DNA from: Helicobacter turcicus
GTDB lineage: Bacteria > Campylobacterota > Campylobacteria > Campylobacterales > Helicobacteraceae
Length of the DNA stretch: 64,000 nt
Direction: 5' to 3'
Assembly: GCF_019711685.1 (NCBI RefSeq)
Contig: NZ_JAIGYQ010000005.1
Span: forward strand, 62,001 to 126,000
Made by a program: the position numbers and the translations under genes. The notes beneath the pieces are model-generated. The model made no database searches, was not told the origin of the DNA, and saw nothing but the letters and a program-made list of their open reading frames with translations. This document shows positions 1 to 8,665 of this stretch, one piece after another. How positions within the stretch are numbered: position 1 is the stretch's first letter; the number at the start of each line of letters is the position of its first letter.

Positions 1-1
1 T

Positions 2-595
2 CCGGATCTAGCTAGAGCTTTAGAGCCATATCAAGCCTCAAACATACCGCATGGGCTTCCACGCAATACAGCTTTTGCCTATGCAGAACAAATGTATCGC
101 TCCATTGCCTTAAGCCTTTTCCCCGGGCATTTTTGGATAAGCTCTGATTTTGCTACCACAGATATACAAATACGAAGCGCATTAAGGGATTTGTTTGAGC
201 AGCCAATAGGCACAATGTGGGTTATGCACATATTTTTTATTTCTCCTCAGGGTGTGCGCAGCGGGCATGCAATCCCTGCTCTCCGCACAAATGAAGGTGT
301 GCAGTTTATTTCCACAAACTTACATAATGTTGATTATACGACTTTTAGGCAAGATTTAGAATATTCTTTAGCGCACAATTTGCCTCAAGCTTTAAATACC
401 ATTACACAAAATGGCACATTGCGAATTTATATGCTTTTTTCCTTGCAATTAAGAGAAGTGTATCATAACCCTCTTAGCGCGTTTGTGTCAAGCAATAATT
501 GTAGTGGCGAGGGAGAAAGTAGAAGAGGTAGTGGTTCTTTACCTATAAGCAGTATGATTAATCAATGCGCTAGTGGTAGATGTCTAATACAATAG
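2..595 (+). CDS. 5'-truncated hypothetical protein with C-terminal CaaX-like motif
   Basis: The reading frame is open from the first complete codon of the window, so about 197 C-terminal residues are visible and the real start lies upstream; an internal ATG at 92 is unlikely to be the true start. I do not recognise a named family. The segment SGHAIPALRTNEGVQFISTN pairs a His with an Asn 17 residues later, a layout that would suit the second half of a papain-like cysteine protease fold, but no catalytic Cys can be assigned in the visible part. A Ser/Gly-rich linker follows, and the last four residues are C-L-I-Q with another Cys six residues upstream. Such an ending is a CaaX prenylation signal in eukaryotic proteins and in some bacterial effectors. 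The downstream neighbour is TraK-like, so this looks like accessory DNA. Function is inference only. Confidence 0.6.
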   Translation, partial: PDLARALEPYQASNIPHGLPRNTAFAYAEQMYRSIALSLFPGHFWISSDFATTDIQIRSALRDLFEQPIGTMWVMHIFFISPQGVRSGHAIPALRTNEGVQFISTNLHNVDYTTFRQDLEYSLAHNLPQALNTITQNGTLRIYMLFSLQLREVYHNPLSAFVSSNNCSGEGESRRGSGSLPISSMINQCASGRCLIQ

Positions 596-666
596 CCTCC
601 AACTTAAAAAATACAATTACACTATTTAAAAGCAAAGGATTTAAAACATTCATAAAGAAATAATAA

Positions 667-672
667 TATAAT
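667..672 (+). promoter_or_regulatory. -10 promoter element for the TraK-like gene
   Basis: TATAAT lies about 60 nt upstream of the ATG at 732, in a very AT-rich stretch. No clear -35 is visible, as is usual for Campylobacterota housekeeping promoters. Confidence 0.5.
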
Positions 673-684
673 TTCTCCGCTAGG

Positions 685-701
685 TTGTGTTTTTTACACA
701 A
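685..701 (+). promoter_or_regulatory. Inverted repeat in the leader of the TraK-like gene
   Basis: TTGTGT and ACACAA flank a five-T spacer just downstream of the -10 element at 667. It could be an operator bound by the small basic protein encoded next to it, or part of an origin of transfer. The arms are only 6 bp, so chance is possible. Confidence 0.3.
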
Positions 702-731
702 TGGCTGAACTTAAGCTTTCAAGGATTTCAA

Positions 732-971
732 ATGGACAAGGTAACAGAGAAAAAGATCTTGAATTATTTAGAGAAAAAGACGCTCAATAAAAGTGAGTTG
801 CACCAATACACTGAACAAATCGGCTATATGCTAAAACTAGGAACATCTTTAAGGAACATTTATGGTTTTTTACAAGAGGAATACAAAATCAAAACAAGTT
901 ATAGCAACTTTCACAATTTTGCTAAAAAGAATTTTAATTTTAGCAAACACAAGAGAAAAAAGGAATCTTAA
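732..971 (+). CDS. Small TraK-like conjugation-associated protein
   Basis: The product is 79 aa. The start chosen is the ATG at 732, preceded by AAGGA at a good distance; an upstream in-frame start at 687 has no such site. The central part reads as a helix followed by a pattern like LGTSLRNIYGFL and then a tyrosine-containing SYSNF block, which resembles the TraK-type small proteins that bind the origin of transfer in conjugative plasmids and integrative elements. The C-terminus is strongly basic (SKHKRKKES). Together with the truncated gene to its left it suggests the edge of a mobile or plasmid-like region; no integrase, relaxase or direct-repeat boundary is visible here. The TraK link is by pattern memory and moderately uncertain. 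Confidence 0.5.
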   Translation: MDKVTEKKILNYLEKKTLNKSELHQYTEQIGYMLKLGTSLRNIYGFLQEEYKIKTSYSNFHNFAKKNFNFSKHKRKKES

Positions 972-980
972 CCCAAAAAA

Positions 981-1012
981 AGGATTCTGGCATTTCTTGC
1001 TAGAATTATCCT
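981..1012 (+). terminator. Imperfect stem-loop after the TraK-like gene
   Basis: AGGATTCT-GGC pairs with GC-TAGAA-ATCCT around a short loop, with a two-base bulge, ten bases after the stop codon. No T-run follows, so it is a weak candidate terminator. Confidence 0.3.
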
Positions 1013-1066
1013 AGTCAATTAACTTTCAAAATGCTCCTAGCAAATATTTCTCTAAAACTTTTACAT

Positions 1067-1999
1067 TTAAAATTGCCAATTTTGTGCTTTTTCTAAAATT
1101 ACTTTTGCACCCTGCTTTAGAAAAGATTCCGCTAAAGTTATTCCAATATATTCGCAATCCTTAATACTTGCGACCTCACTCTCTAAACTCTCTTTTAAAA
1201 TCTCACTTCCATCTGGCAACCCAAGAATTGCACGTACTTTCAAACTTCCTTCTTGATAGCTTGCATTAATCCCAATAGGCACTTGACAACCACCATTTAG
1301 CGCACGTACAAAAGCCCGCTCACAATGCGTTTCAAACACAGCATTTTTGTCATTTAAAAAATTTAAAATCTCTACGCATTCGCTATCCTCTCTACACTCA
1401 ATCCCAAGTGCTGCCTGCCCCATTGCTGGAATCATAAATTCCAAAGGTCTAATATATGGAATCCCTTTTAATTCTAAACGATTTACTCCCGCTTGCGCTA
1501 AAATAATCGCATCAAACTCCCCATTTTCAAGACGTTGCAAACGAGTTTGAACATTTCCACGTAAGCTTTGGCAATCTAAATCCTCCCTTAAAGCATTAAT
1601 TTGCATCACGCGCCTTAGTGAAGTTGTGCCTACTCTAGCACCTCTTTGGAGAGATTCTAAGCTTTCATATTTAAAGCTTAAAAAACTATCACGCACATCT
1701 TCTCTCCTTGTAATCGCTGCTAATCCAAGCCCTTCTACAAAATCCACAGGTACATCTTTTAAGCTATGCACCGCTAAATCAATGCTCCCATCTAATAGCA
1801 ACATTTCAAGTTCTTTTGTGAAAAGTCCTTTACCTCCAATTTTTGCTAAAGGAACATCTAAAATCTTATCACCCTTTGTTTTGACGATTTTTAATTCTAC
1901 TAGAAGTGTAGGATATTGCGTCTCTAAAAGATTCTTAATATGATTTGCTTGCCAAAGCGCAAGCACACTTCCGCGCGTTCCAATGGTAAGTTTTTGCAT
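1067..1999 (-). CDS. hemC: Porphobilinogen deaminase (hydroxymethylbilane synthase)
   Basis: This 310-aa cytosolic enzyme joins four porphobilinogen molecules into hydroxymethylbilane, a step of haem synthesis. The N-terminus contains [13 protein letters not shown], the usual start of the family, and the motif [11 protein letters not shown] carries the Cys that anchors the dipyrromethane cofactor. Length matches the family. It is the last gene of a minus-strand run (hisD to hemC) that also holds hemA, so two haem enzymes share one operon. The same order occurs in H. pylori (HP0237 to HP0242). Confidence 0.97.
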   Translation of the reverse strand: MQKLTIGTRGSVLALWQANHIKNLLETQYPTLLVELKIVKTKGDKILDVPLAKIGGKGLFTKELEMLLLDGSIDLAVHSLKDVPVDFVEGLGLAAITRREDVRDSFLSFKYESLESLQRGARVGTTSLRRVMQINALREDLDCQSLRGNVQTRLQRLENGEFDAIILAQAGVNRLELKGIPYIRPLEFMIPAMGQAALGIECREDSECVEILNFLNDKNAVFETHCERAFVRALNGGCQVPIGINASYQEGSLKVRAILGLPDGSEILKESLESEVASIKDCEYIGITLAESFLKQGAKVILEKAQNWQF

Positions 2000-2042
2000 T
2001 ATTTCCCATCCCTATTCACTAATAATCTAAATGTATCTTTTG

Positions 2043-2474
2043 TCATTTTGTTGATCCATCTTTTTCAATCACTTCTACATCAATAACTTCACTTTGACTT
2101 TGTCTATTTTTTGAACTTTGTGATACATTAACATCCATTGTTTTTATAAAAGGCTTTACAAACATAAAACCTACTATACTAAATTGCATAAGGATTCCAA
2201 TAATATCTGTAAGGGCACCGGGCAAAATCAGCAAAATAGCTCCCAAAATCCTAAAAATATTTGACCCTACAAAAGCCTCATAGCTTAGTTGCCTCTCTCT
2301 AACGCGCATTAGTGCATCACCTAAAAATAAGCGAAAATTCACCAAAATAAAAAAACCAAAAAATGCTGTGATAATAATCTCTAGCACAAAGCCTAAAACA
2401 CCGATTATATCAATAACTTCATAACTTACAAACACTTCTAAGAAGAGATACAAAAAACCTAAAATTAATGGCAT
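2043..2474 (-). CDS. fxsA: FxsA family membrane protein
   Basis: The 143-aa protein has three to four hydrophobic helices and the segment [17 protein letters not shown], the characteristic FxsA pattern of hydrophobics, a Pro-Gly and a Thr-Asp. The tail after about residue 115 is hydrophilic and probably cytoplasmic. FxsA in E. coli reduces exclusion of phage T7 by the F plasmid; its normal cellular role is unknown. The ATG overlaps the end of proS by 10 bp, so the two are translationally coupled. Confidence 0.85.
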   Translation of the reverse strand: MPLILGFLYLFLEVFVSYEVIDIIGVLGFVLEIIITAFFGFFILVNFRLFLGDALMRVRERQLSYEAFVGSNIFRILGAILLILPGALTDIIGILMQFSIVGFMFVKPFIKTMDVNVSQSSKNRQSQSEVIDVEVIEKDGSTK

Positions 2475-4216
2475 TTATCAACCAATGTCTTAATTTCTGC
2501 AACAAGTGCCACAAAATCTGAGATTTTTAGCACCTCTCTGCTTAAATCCCTACGCTTTATAATCTCAATTTCACCTTTTTGAAGCCCTTTTCCAACTACG
2601 ATTCCAAAAGGCAATCCAATAAGCTCAAAATCTGCAATCTTAACCCCATAACGTTCTGCCCTATCATCTAACAAACACTCAATCCCTTGTGCTCTTAGTG
2701 CTGTATAGATTTTCTCACCCATTGCTAATTGTGCGGAATCTTTAATATTAGAAACCATAATATCAACGCTAAATGGCGCAGTTGCTGAAGTCCAAATCAT
2801 TCCGCGCTCATCATGATGTTGCTCAATCACAGCAGAAAGCAATCTAGAAACCCCGATTCCATAACAACCCATAATAAAAGGCTGTGCCTTACCCATTTCA
2901 TCTAGAAATGTCGCTTCCATAGCACTAGAATATTTTGTTCCTAACTGAAAGATATGTCCAACTTCAATTCCCCTTGTAAAATACAGCTTTCCACCATTGC
3001 TTTCTCCACACATAGGACACAAATCTCCTGCTTGCACCTCCACTAAATCCTTGTATTCTATCCCTTCAAAAGTGCTCAAATCCACGCCAACAAAGTGATA
3101 ATCTAGCGCATTTGCTCCACAGATTAAATTACCTGCATCTTGTAATTCGTTATCAAAGTAAATATAAGGACTGCCTGTAAGATTCCGTAATGCAAAAGGT
3201 CCAATGAATCCCGGTATCAGTCCTGCTGCTTTAATCTCTTCTTCACTTGCTTCAATGAGTGCATTTGCCCCAGAAATTGCATTGAGTGCCTTTGTAGTAT
3301 TAAGCGTATCACTTCCGCGTAAGAAAAAATACACAAGTGCGCTTTTGCCCTCATCAAAAATAGCCTTTTTAACCACGGCTTTTAGTGTCCAAAACGACGT
3401 GATTTTAAAAAACTCTGCTAAGGCTTCTATGTTTTTAACACCCGGTGTGTGAAACTTCGCAAACTCTGCTTGTGGGGCTTGAGTATTTGGCGCAATCTTA
3501 ATACGTGTTGCAGCTTCTAAATTCGCTCCATAACTACAAGTATCACACACACAAATGGTATCCTCCCCACTCTTTGCAAGCACCATAAATTCCTTACTCC
3601 CACTTCCACCAATTGCTCCGCTATCAGCAAACACTACACGAAAATCAAGTCCCAAACGCGTAAAAATCCTACTATAAGTTTGTTCCATCAAATCAAATTC
3701 TCGCTTTAAATCCTCAAAACTTGAGTGAAAACTATATCCATCTTTCATAATAAACTCACGCGCACGCATAAGCCCAAAACGCGGACGCATTTCATCGCGA
3801 AATTTTAGATTGATTTGATAAAGGTGTAGTGGAAGTTGCTTGTAGCTTTTAACATTTGCCTTAACAAGCTCTGTAATCACTTCCTCATGTGTTGGTCCTA
3901 GCACAAAAACATTGTCTTTTCTATCACTAAAGCGCAGTAGCTCCTTACCATAGCGCTCAAAACGCCCACTTTCTTTCCAAAGACTAGCAGGAGTAACAAA
4001 ACCTAAAGCCACCTCATTTGCTCCAGAATTATCCATTTCTTCTTTCACAATACTTCTAATCTTATCAAGCACACGTTTCCCAAGTGGTAAGAAATTGTAA
4101 ATCCCGCTTCCAATTTGCTGTATAAATCCCGCACGGATTAGGTATTCATGACTTTTTAACACGACATCTTTTGGAGCTTCTTTAAAAGTTGGGATAAATG
4201 ATTTTGAAAATCTCAT
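2465..4216 (-). CDS. proS: Prolyl-tRNA synthetase
   Basis: The 583-aa class II synthetase charges tRNA-Pro. It starts [15 protein letters not shown] and contains the class II motif 2 region ([19 protein letters not shown]), a middle insertion of roughly 170 residues corresponding to the editing domain that hydrolyses Ala-tRNA-Pro, the motif 3 segment ([11 protein letters not shown]) and an anticodon-binding domain at the C-terminus. This is the long bacterial form with the editing insertion. It lies 8 bp from hemA and overlaps fxsA, so it belongs to the same operon. Confidence 0.97.
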   Translation of the reverse strand: MRFSKSFIPTFKEAPKDVVLKSHEYLIRAGFIQQIGSGIYNFLPLGKRVLDKIRSIVKEEMDNSGANEVALGFVTPASLWKESGRFERYGKELLRFSDRKDNVFVLGPTHEEVITELVKANVKSYKQLPLHLYQINLKFRDEMRPRFGLMRAREFIMKDGYSFHSSFEDLKREFDLMEQTYSRIFTRLGLDFRVVFADSGAIGGSGSKEFMVLAKSGEDTICVCDTCSYGANLEAATRIKIAPNTQAPQAEFAKFHTPGVKNIEALAEFFKITSFWTLKAVVKKAIFDEGKSALVYFFLRGSDTLNTTKALNAISGANALIEASEEEIKAAGLIPGFIGPFALRNLTGSPYIYFDNELQDAGNLICGANALDYHFVGVDLSTFEGIEYKDLVEVQAGDLCPMCGESNGGKLYFTRGIEVGHIFQLGTKYSSAMEATFLDEMGKAQPFIMGCYGIGVSRLLSAVIEQHHDERGMIWTSATAPFSVDIMVSNIKDSAQLAMGEKIYTALRAQGIECLLDDRAERYGVKIADFELIGLPFGIVVGKGLQKGEIEIIKRRDLSREVLKISDFVALVAEIKTLVDKCH

Positions 4217-4224
4217 AGGTTTCC

Positions 4225-5562
4225 TTAAGATTGAGATATAGCTCTATCTTGTGCGTATTCACATTTATAGGATTCTAACATTTTATCTTCAGATTCCTCA
4301 CCAAATAAAAAACGCAGACTCTCTACCACACTATCGCCCTTTGGCGTATTAGAAACAGATTTTAGATTAATTGTTAAGCGGTGTAAAAATGTGTTAAATG
4401 CATTGTGCAGGGTTTTTTCAATATTTTTTTCATAATCTTTTGGCAAATAACCTTTTATAATTCCTTTTTGCAACTCTTTAAGTGCAGAATCCTTAGCTAA
4501 AGCGCGAATAGTCTTAATAAGCGGTTCAACATTTAACGTTTGCAACCAATTAAAAAACTCCTGTGTACAACGTCCTACAATCCCATAAGCAATCCTTGCT
4601 TGCTCTTCCCTTAGAGCTAAGTTTTTGCGCACAATATCTTCTAAATCATCTACCGCAAAAATTTGCACATTACCTTGCACATCCATAATATCATGAGCAA
4701 TATCACGAGGCATTGCTAAATCAAACCAATAGCGATTCCAATCCTTCTTCACTACCATATCCAATGTAATAATCGTATGCGGTGCACCTGTGGCACTAAA
4801 AAGAAGTGGAATCGTATTGATATACTTCCCTATATCTTTAAAGCTCTCCACTCTAATCTTAGCATTTTGATTACCCTCAATAACACTTTTGCAGATATTT
4901 TCGGCATTTTGAAAATCACGATTTATTAAAATTACTGCACAATTTGCACTAGCTAAATGTTTCGCACAAATCGCGCTCATCTCTCCTGCGCCAATTACTA
5001 GTGCTTCTCTGCCTTCCAAACTTCCTAGAATCTCTTTTGCTTTTGCCACAGCCGTGCTTGCCACAGATACAGAGTTCTGCGAAATACTTGTAGAGTTTCT
5101 AACACTTGCTGCACAACGGAATGCAAAGTGAATTGCGCGCGATAAATACAGCCCACAACAGCCCGCTTCATAAGAAAACTTAAACGCACTCTTTAGTTGT
5201 CCAGCAATCTGCGTTTCTCCTACAACTAAGCTATCAAGTGAACTTGCCACACTAAATAGATGGTGAATTGCGCTAACATTTTCATAACTATCCGCATGTT
5301 CTTTTAGATTCTCTAGTGCAATTCCAGAAAAAACACTTAGCTTATCAAGCAAGAACTCCTCAGCTTTTGGAGAATTTTGAACATTCAAAATAAACTCTAT
5401 ACGATTACAAGTAGATAAAATCACTGCTTCTGTAATGAATTTATTGCTCACTAAATCTTTCAAAAACTCCGCAGTCTTAGGGTTTTTTATATCTAAACTT
5501 AACTTCTCACGCGTAGCAATATCCGTGTTTTTGTGAGAATAACTTAAAATATAATAATCCAT
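4225..5562 (-). CDS. hemA: Glutamyl-tRNA reductase
   Basis: This 445-aa enzyme reduces glutamyl-tRNA to glutamate-1-semialdehyde with NADPH, the first committed step of C5-type haem synthesis. LSTCNRIEF carries the catalytic Cys that forms the thioester, [11 protein letters not shown] is the conserved region near the active site, and VIGAGEMS is the NADPH-binding glycine motif. The C-terminal third is the helical dimerisation domain. It sits 9 bp downstream of the polyprenyl synthase gene and 8 bp upstream of proS. Confidence 0.97.
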   Translation of the reverse strand: MDYYILSYSHKNTDIATREKLSLDIKNPKTAEFLKDLVSNKFITEAVILSTCNRIEFILNVQNSPKAEEFLLDKLSVFSGIALENLKEHADSYENVSAIHHLFSVASSLDSLVVGETQIAGQLKSAFKFSYEAGCCGLYLSRAIHFAFRCAASVRNSTSISQNSVSVASTAVAKAKEILGSLEGREALVIGAGEMSAICAKHLASANCAVILINRDFQNAENICKSVIEGNQNAKIRVESFKDIGKYINTIPLLFSATGAPHTIITLDMVVKKDWNRYWFDLAMPRDIAHDIMDVQGNVQIFAVDDLEDIVRKNLALREEQARIAYGIVGRCTQEFFNWLQTLNVEPLIKTIRALAKDSALKELQKGIIKGYLPKDYEKNIEKTLHNAFNTFLHRLTINLKSVSNTPKGDSVVESLRFLFGEESEDKMLESYKCEYAQDRAISQS

Positions 5563-5571
5563 ACTTTCCGC

Positions 5572-6492
5572 CTAAAAATCGCGCTCTATCATTGTACGCA
5601 TAATTTCTGCAAGTTTATCACAAGATTGATTAGTAATTGCTTCAACTCCCACTCTTCCTAAATGTTTTGCAAGTTCCACACTCTTTTTTATCGCACCACT
5701 TGTGTGCAATTCTCCTAAAATCCACTCTTGCTCATCTACGGATAAATCTTTGCCAAAAGCATTACGCAAACGCACTTTCCCCACCTCATCTAAAATGTGA
5801 TACAAGTATAAATACGGCAACGTTGTCTTACCTTCTTTAAAGTCATTTAATGTCGGCTTTCCCAAAGTTTTAGAATCTGAAATGATATCAAGCACATCAT
5901 CAATAATTTGAAAAGCCACTCCAAGATTACGCCCATAAATTTGGAATCGTTTTGCATTTTCTTCATCTTTACCAGCTAAAAATGCCGCCGCATAAGCAGT
6001 TGCTTCAATAAGAGCTGCAGTTTTATGTTCAATCATTGCTAAATACTTTGCCTCATCTGCATTAAATGCGCTTGATAGCACCACATCTTCCATCTCGCCA
6101 ATAGCAAGTGTGGTAACTGCATTTGCCACAATGCGTGGAATCTGCGGATAATTAATTGCAAAACTAGTTAGCTCACTAAAAGCTTTAGAATACAGCACAT
6201 CGCCTAACATAATGGCATTTTTATCACCAAAAAGCGCATTGACAGAAGGCTTATTACGTCTTGTAGTAGCTTCATCAATCACATCATCATGAAGCAAACT
6301 TGCACTTTGAATCATCTCAATAATCGCACACAAATGCACACACTCCTTGCTATCCCCAGCAATAGTTAGAGCAAGTTTTGAACGTAACATTTTGCCACTT
6401 TGGAGACTCTTACTAAGCTCTAAAACCAAAGGCGATTTTAACTCTTCTAAAAACTCCTGCACTTTTGCTTCAATACGCGTTAAAGCCACCAT
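5572..6492 (-). CDS. ispB: Polyprenyl diphosphate synthase (octaprenyl type)
   Basis: The 306-aa protein has both Asp-rich motifs of trans-prenyltransferases: LLHDDVIDEA (first) and IIDDVLDI (second). It condenses isopentenyl diphosphate with an allylic primer to make the long chain used for menaquinone, which matches HP0240 of H. pylori in the same position. Chain length cannot be read from sequence alone. The start at 6492 overlaps the end of the upstream small membrane-protein gene by 23 bp. Confidence 0.93.
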   Translation of the reverse strand: MVALTRIEAKVQEFLEELKSPLVLELSKSLQSGKMLRSKLALTIAGDSKECVHLCAIIEMIQSASLLHDDVIDEATTRRNKPSVNALFGDKNAIMLGDVLYSKAFSELTSFAINYPQIPRIVANAVTTLAIGEMEDVVLSSAFNADEAKYLAMIEHKTAALIEATAYAAAFLAGKDEENAKRFQIYGRNLGVAFQIIDDVLDIISDSKTLGKPTLNDFKEGKTTLPYLYLYHILDEVGKVRLRNAFGKDLSVDEQEWILGELHTSGAIKKSVELAKHLGRVGVEAITNQSCDKLAEIMRTMIERDF

Positions 6493-6928
6493 TTGGAACT
6501 TTCCTTTCGTCTATGATATTAAAATCTCGACTGCCCTCATAAATATAAAATTTTAACGTTGCAATCTTTGTTGTACGATGATAATCTTTAAAACACAGCA
6601 TAAAAAATGGCTCTCTTGTGTAATAGCGCTGGTCTGCTTTCCATAAAGGAATCTCATAACAAGTGCGCTGATAATCTTGATAAAGAACAAATTGATGCGG
6701 AAAGGAATCATAATTTAAATGCACAACCAAGCCTTCATTCTTTAGCAAAGTCCAACGAAAGAACAATGTCTTTTGTGAATCATCTGCTTGAAGTGTCAAA
6801 ACATAAAATTCGTCTTTTTTAAGCTCTACAAAACGTTCTGCTTTCCACTCTGGCGGGGCAAAAAGCAATGCAATTCCACATAATGCGCTAAAGAGTGAAA
6901 CAAAAATTAGCGTTAAAACAATGCGCAT
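6470..6928 (-). CDS. Membrane-anchored hypothetical protein (HP0241-like)
   Basis: The 152-aa protein begins with a hydrophobic stretch (about residues 3-26) that would act as a signal anchor, followed by a soluble, aromatic-rich domain presumably in the periplasm. I do not recognise a characterised domain. Its place between the polyprenyl synthase and the DUF2018 gene is the same as that of HP0241 in H. pylori. Tight spacing (4 bp to the upstream gene, 23-bp overlap with the downstream one) makes it part of the operon. Confidence 0.75.
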   Translation of the reverse strand: MRIVLTLIFVSLFSALCGIALLFAPPEWKAERFVELKKDEFYVLTLQADDSQKTLFFRWTLLKNEGLVVHLNYDSFPHQFVLYQDYQRTCYEIPLWKADQRYYTREPFFMLCFKDYHRTTKIATLKFYIYEGSRDFNIIDERKVPNGGFNAY

Positions 6929-6932
6929 TTAG

Positions 6933-7199
6933 CTATTCATTTTGCGTAAGAATATCTTGCATTGAAATAATAGCTAAATCCTGCGTTTTGTGATGAATTT
7001 CATCAGCACTTTCCTCGCTATTTTGGAGATATGCAAGCTCTTCTTCCCACATTTCACCAAGCCGCTTTTCTAGCAAAACTTCCATTGCTGCTTGACGCTC
7101 AAGCATTCTTGTAAGTTCTCTTGTCGCAAGTCCGCGTGAAGCATTAAAAATAATATCTATCCACTTATCTTGCGGCAAACCTTCTAAAATATGTTCCAT
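6933..7199 (-). CDS. DUF2018 family protein (HP0242-like)
   Basis: The 88-aa, all-helical, highly charged protein matches the position and character of HP0242 of H. pylori. HP0242 is known from its crystal structure as an intertwined homodimer with a knot; no cellular function is established. The N-terminal segment LPQDKWIDIIFNASRG and the long amphipathic helix with many Glu and Leu fit. It follows hisD by 10 bp and precedes the HP0241-like gene by 4 bp. Confidence 0.8.
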   Translation of the reverse strand: MEHILEGLPQDKWIDIIFNASRGLATRELTRMLERQAAMEVLLEKRLGEMWEEELAYLQNSEESADEIHHKTQDLAIISMQDILTQNE

Positions 7200-7209
7200 T
7201 TTTACTTCC

Positions 7210-8529
7210 TTAAAATAATTTTAATCGTATGGACACTGCATTTTGGTGCGCGTCTAAACCTTCTGTATGGGCTAGGATTCCACATTCTTTACCCAATTGC
7301 ATAATTCCTTGTTTTGAGAAAGAAATTATAGAACTTTTTTTCATAAAATGCTCTGTTGAAAGCGGAGAGAAAAACTTCGCACTACCACCTGTTGGCAAAG
7401 TATGGTTAGGTCCTGCAATATAATCCCCAATAGGCTCAGGAGTATTCTCTCCAATAAAAATTGCCCCTGCATGTTTAATCTTTGGTAAAATCTCCAAAGG
7501 ATTATCCACAAACACCTCTAAATGCTCCGGAGCAATTTTATTCATTAATTCTAAAGATTGCTCTAAATTTTGTGTAACAATGATTGCACCGCGCTCATTA
7601 ATGGATTTTGACGCAATTTCTTTACGTGGCAATGTTTTTAAAAGCCTATCAATCTGCTTTGCTACCGCTTGTGCAAAGCTCTCATTTGTTGTAATTAGAA
7701 TCGCACTTGCCATCTCATCATGTTCAGCTTGCGAGAGTAAATCCCACGCGACATACTCAACATTGCCCTCTGCCTTATCTGTGCTTTCATGCAAGATTCC
7801 AATCTCGCTAGGTCCTGCAATCATATCAATATTTACTTCACCAAAAACAAGTTTTTTAGCTGTTGCAACATAGATATTTCCCGGTCCTGTGATAACATCA
7901 ACCTTTTGGATTCCATCTTGTCCGCTCACCCCATAAGCAAGCGCACCAACTGCACTTGCTCCACCAATCTTATAAGACTCTTTGATTCCACATAAATGCA
8001 TCGCTGCTAATAGAAGCGCGTTTGGTTTATTTTCTGGAGTTGGTGTGCAAACTACAATTTCTTTTACCCCTGCAACAAGAGCTGGAATCACATTCATCAA
8101 AAGTGAGCTAGGATACGCAGCCTTACCTCCCGGAATATAAAGTCCAGCGCGATCAACCGGTGTTACTTTTTGCCCTAAAATGTTACCATTGTCTTCAAAG
8201 TCTAACCAAGTTTTTGGTTTTTGTTTTGCATGAAATGCGTAAATACGTTCATAGGCTAGTTGCAATGCATTCTTTAATGCGGAATCTAAATTGCTGTATG
8301 CGCACTCCATCTCCTCTTGTGTGATTTTAAGCTCTAAAAAGCTTTTTGGATTCCAATTATCAAAACGCGCCACTTGCGCAATCACTGCTTCTTGTCCCTG
8401 CGTTTTAATCGCATTTAATAGCTCTTTAACGCGCCCTTCTACATTATTAATATCCATAGCACCACGCATTAAAAGTGCATCAAAACTTTCTTTAAAATTA
8501 CTTTCACTACTTTTTAATAGAGTAATCAT
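7210..8529 (-). CDS. hisD: Histidinol dehydrogenase
   Basis: This 439-aa enzyme oxidises L-histidinol to histidine with two NAD+, the last two steps of histidine synthesis. SQAEHDEMASAILIT and AGPNHTLPTGGSAKFFSPLS hold the conserved residues that bind zinc and act as base. No other his gene is in the window; hisD instead heads an operon of haem, prenyl and tRNA synthetase genes. H. pylori lacks histidine synthesis, so its presence argues for a different Helicobacter lineage. Confidence 0.97.
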   Translation of the reverse strand: MITLLKSSESNFKESFDALLMRGAMDINNVEGRVKELLNAIKTQGQEAVIAQVARFDNWNPKSFLELKITQEEMECAYSNLDSALKNALQLAYERIYAFHAKQKPKTWLDFEDNGNILGQKVTPVDRAGLYIPGGKAAYPSSLLMNVIPALVAGVKEIVVCTPTPENKPNALLLAAMHLCGIKESYKIGGASAVGALAYGVSGQDGIQKVDVITGPGNIYVATAKKLVFGEVNIDMIAGPSEIGILHESTDKAEGNVEYVAWDLLSQAEHDEMASAILITTNESFAQAVAKQIDRLLKTLPRKEIASKSINERGAIIVTQNLEQSLELMNKIAPEHLEVFVDNPLEILPKIKHAGAIFIGENTPEPIGDYIAGPNHTLPTGGSAKFFSPLSTEHFMKKSSIISFSKQGIMQLGKECGILAHTEGLDAHQNAVSIRLKLF

Positions 8530-8629
8530 TTTAATCCTTTTTATAGGGGATGTATTTTATCGCTTTAATGTTTAATTTAATTTTATAAGCAAATATGCTT
8601 TGAAAAAAATGCTACGCCCAAAATTCTGC

Positions 8630-8635
8630 TATACT
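8630..8635 (+). promoter_or_regulatory. -10 promoter element for cysS
   Basis: TATACT, preceded by TGC (extended -10 style), lies about 30 nt upstream of the ATG at 8666. An upstream in-frame ATG at 8609 lies before this element, which supports the later start for cysS. Confidence 0.6.
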
Positions 8636-8665
8636 TTGCGTTTTAGTTTTTTAAAAAGAGTAGTA

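Noticed and set aside
7210-8529. Start of a histidine operon
   Set aside because: Only hisD is present; the neighbours are haem, prenyl and tRNA synthetase genes.
8600-8665. Upstream in-frame start for cysS
   Set aside because: The promoter -10 element at 8630 lies within this stretch, and the extra residues do not match the family.
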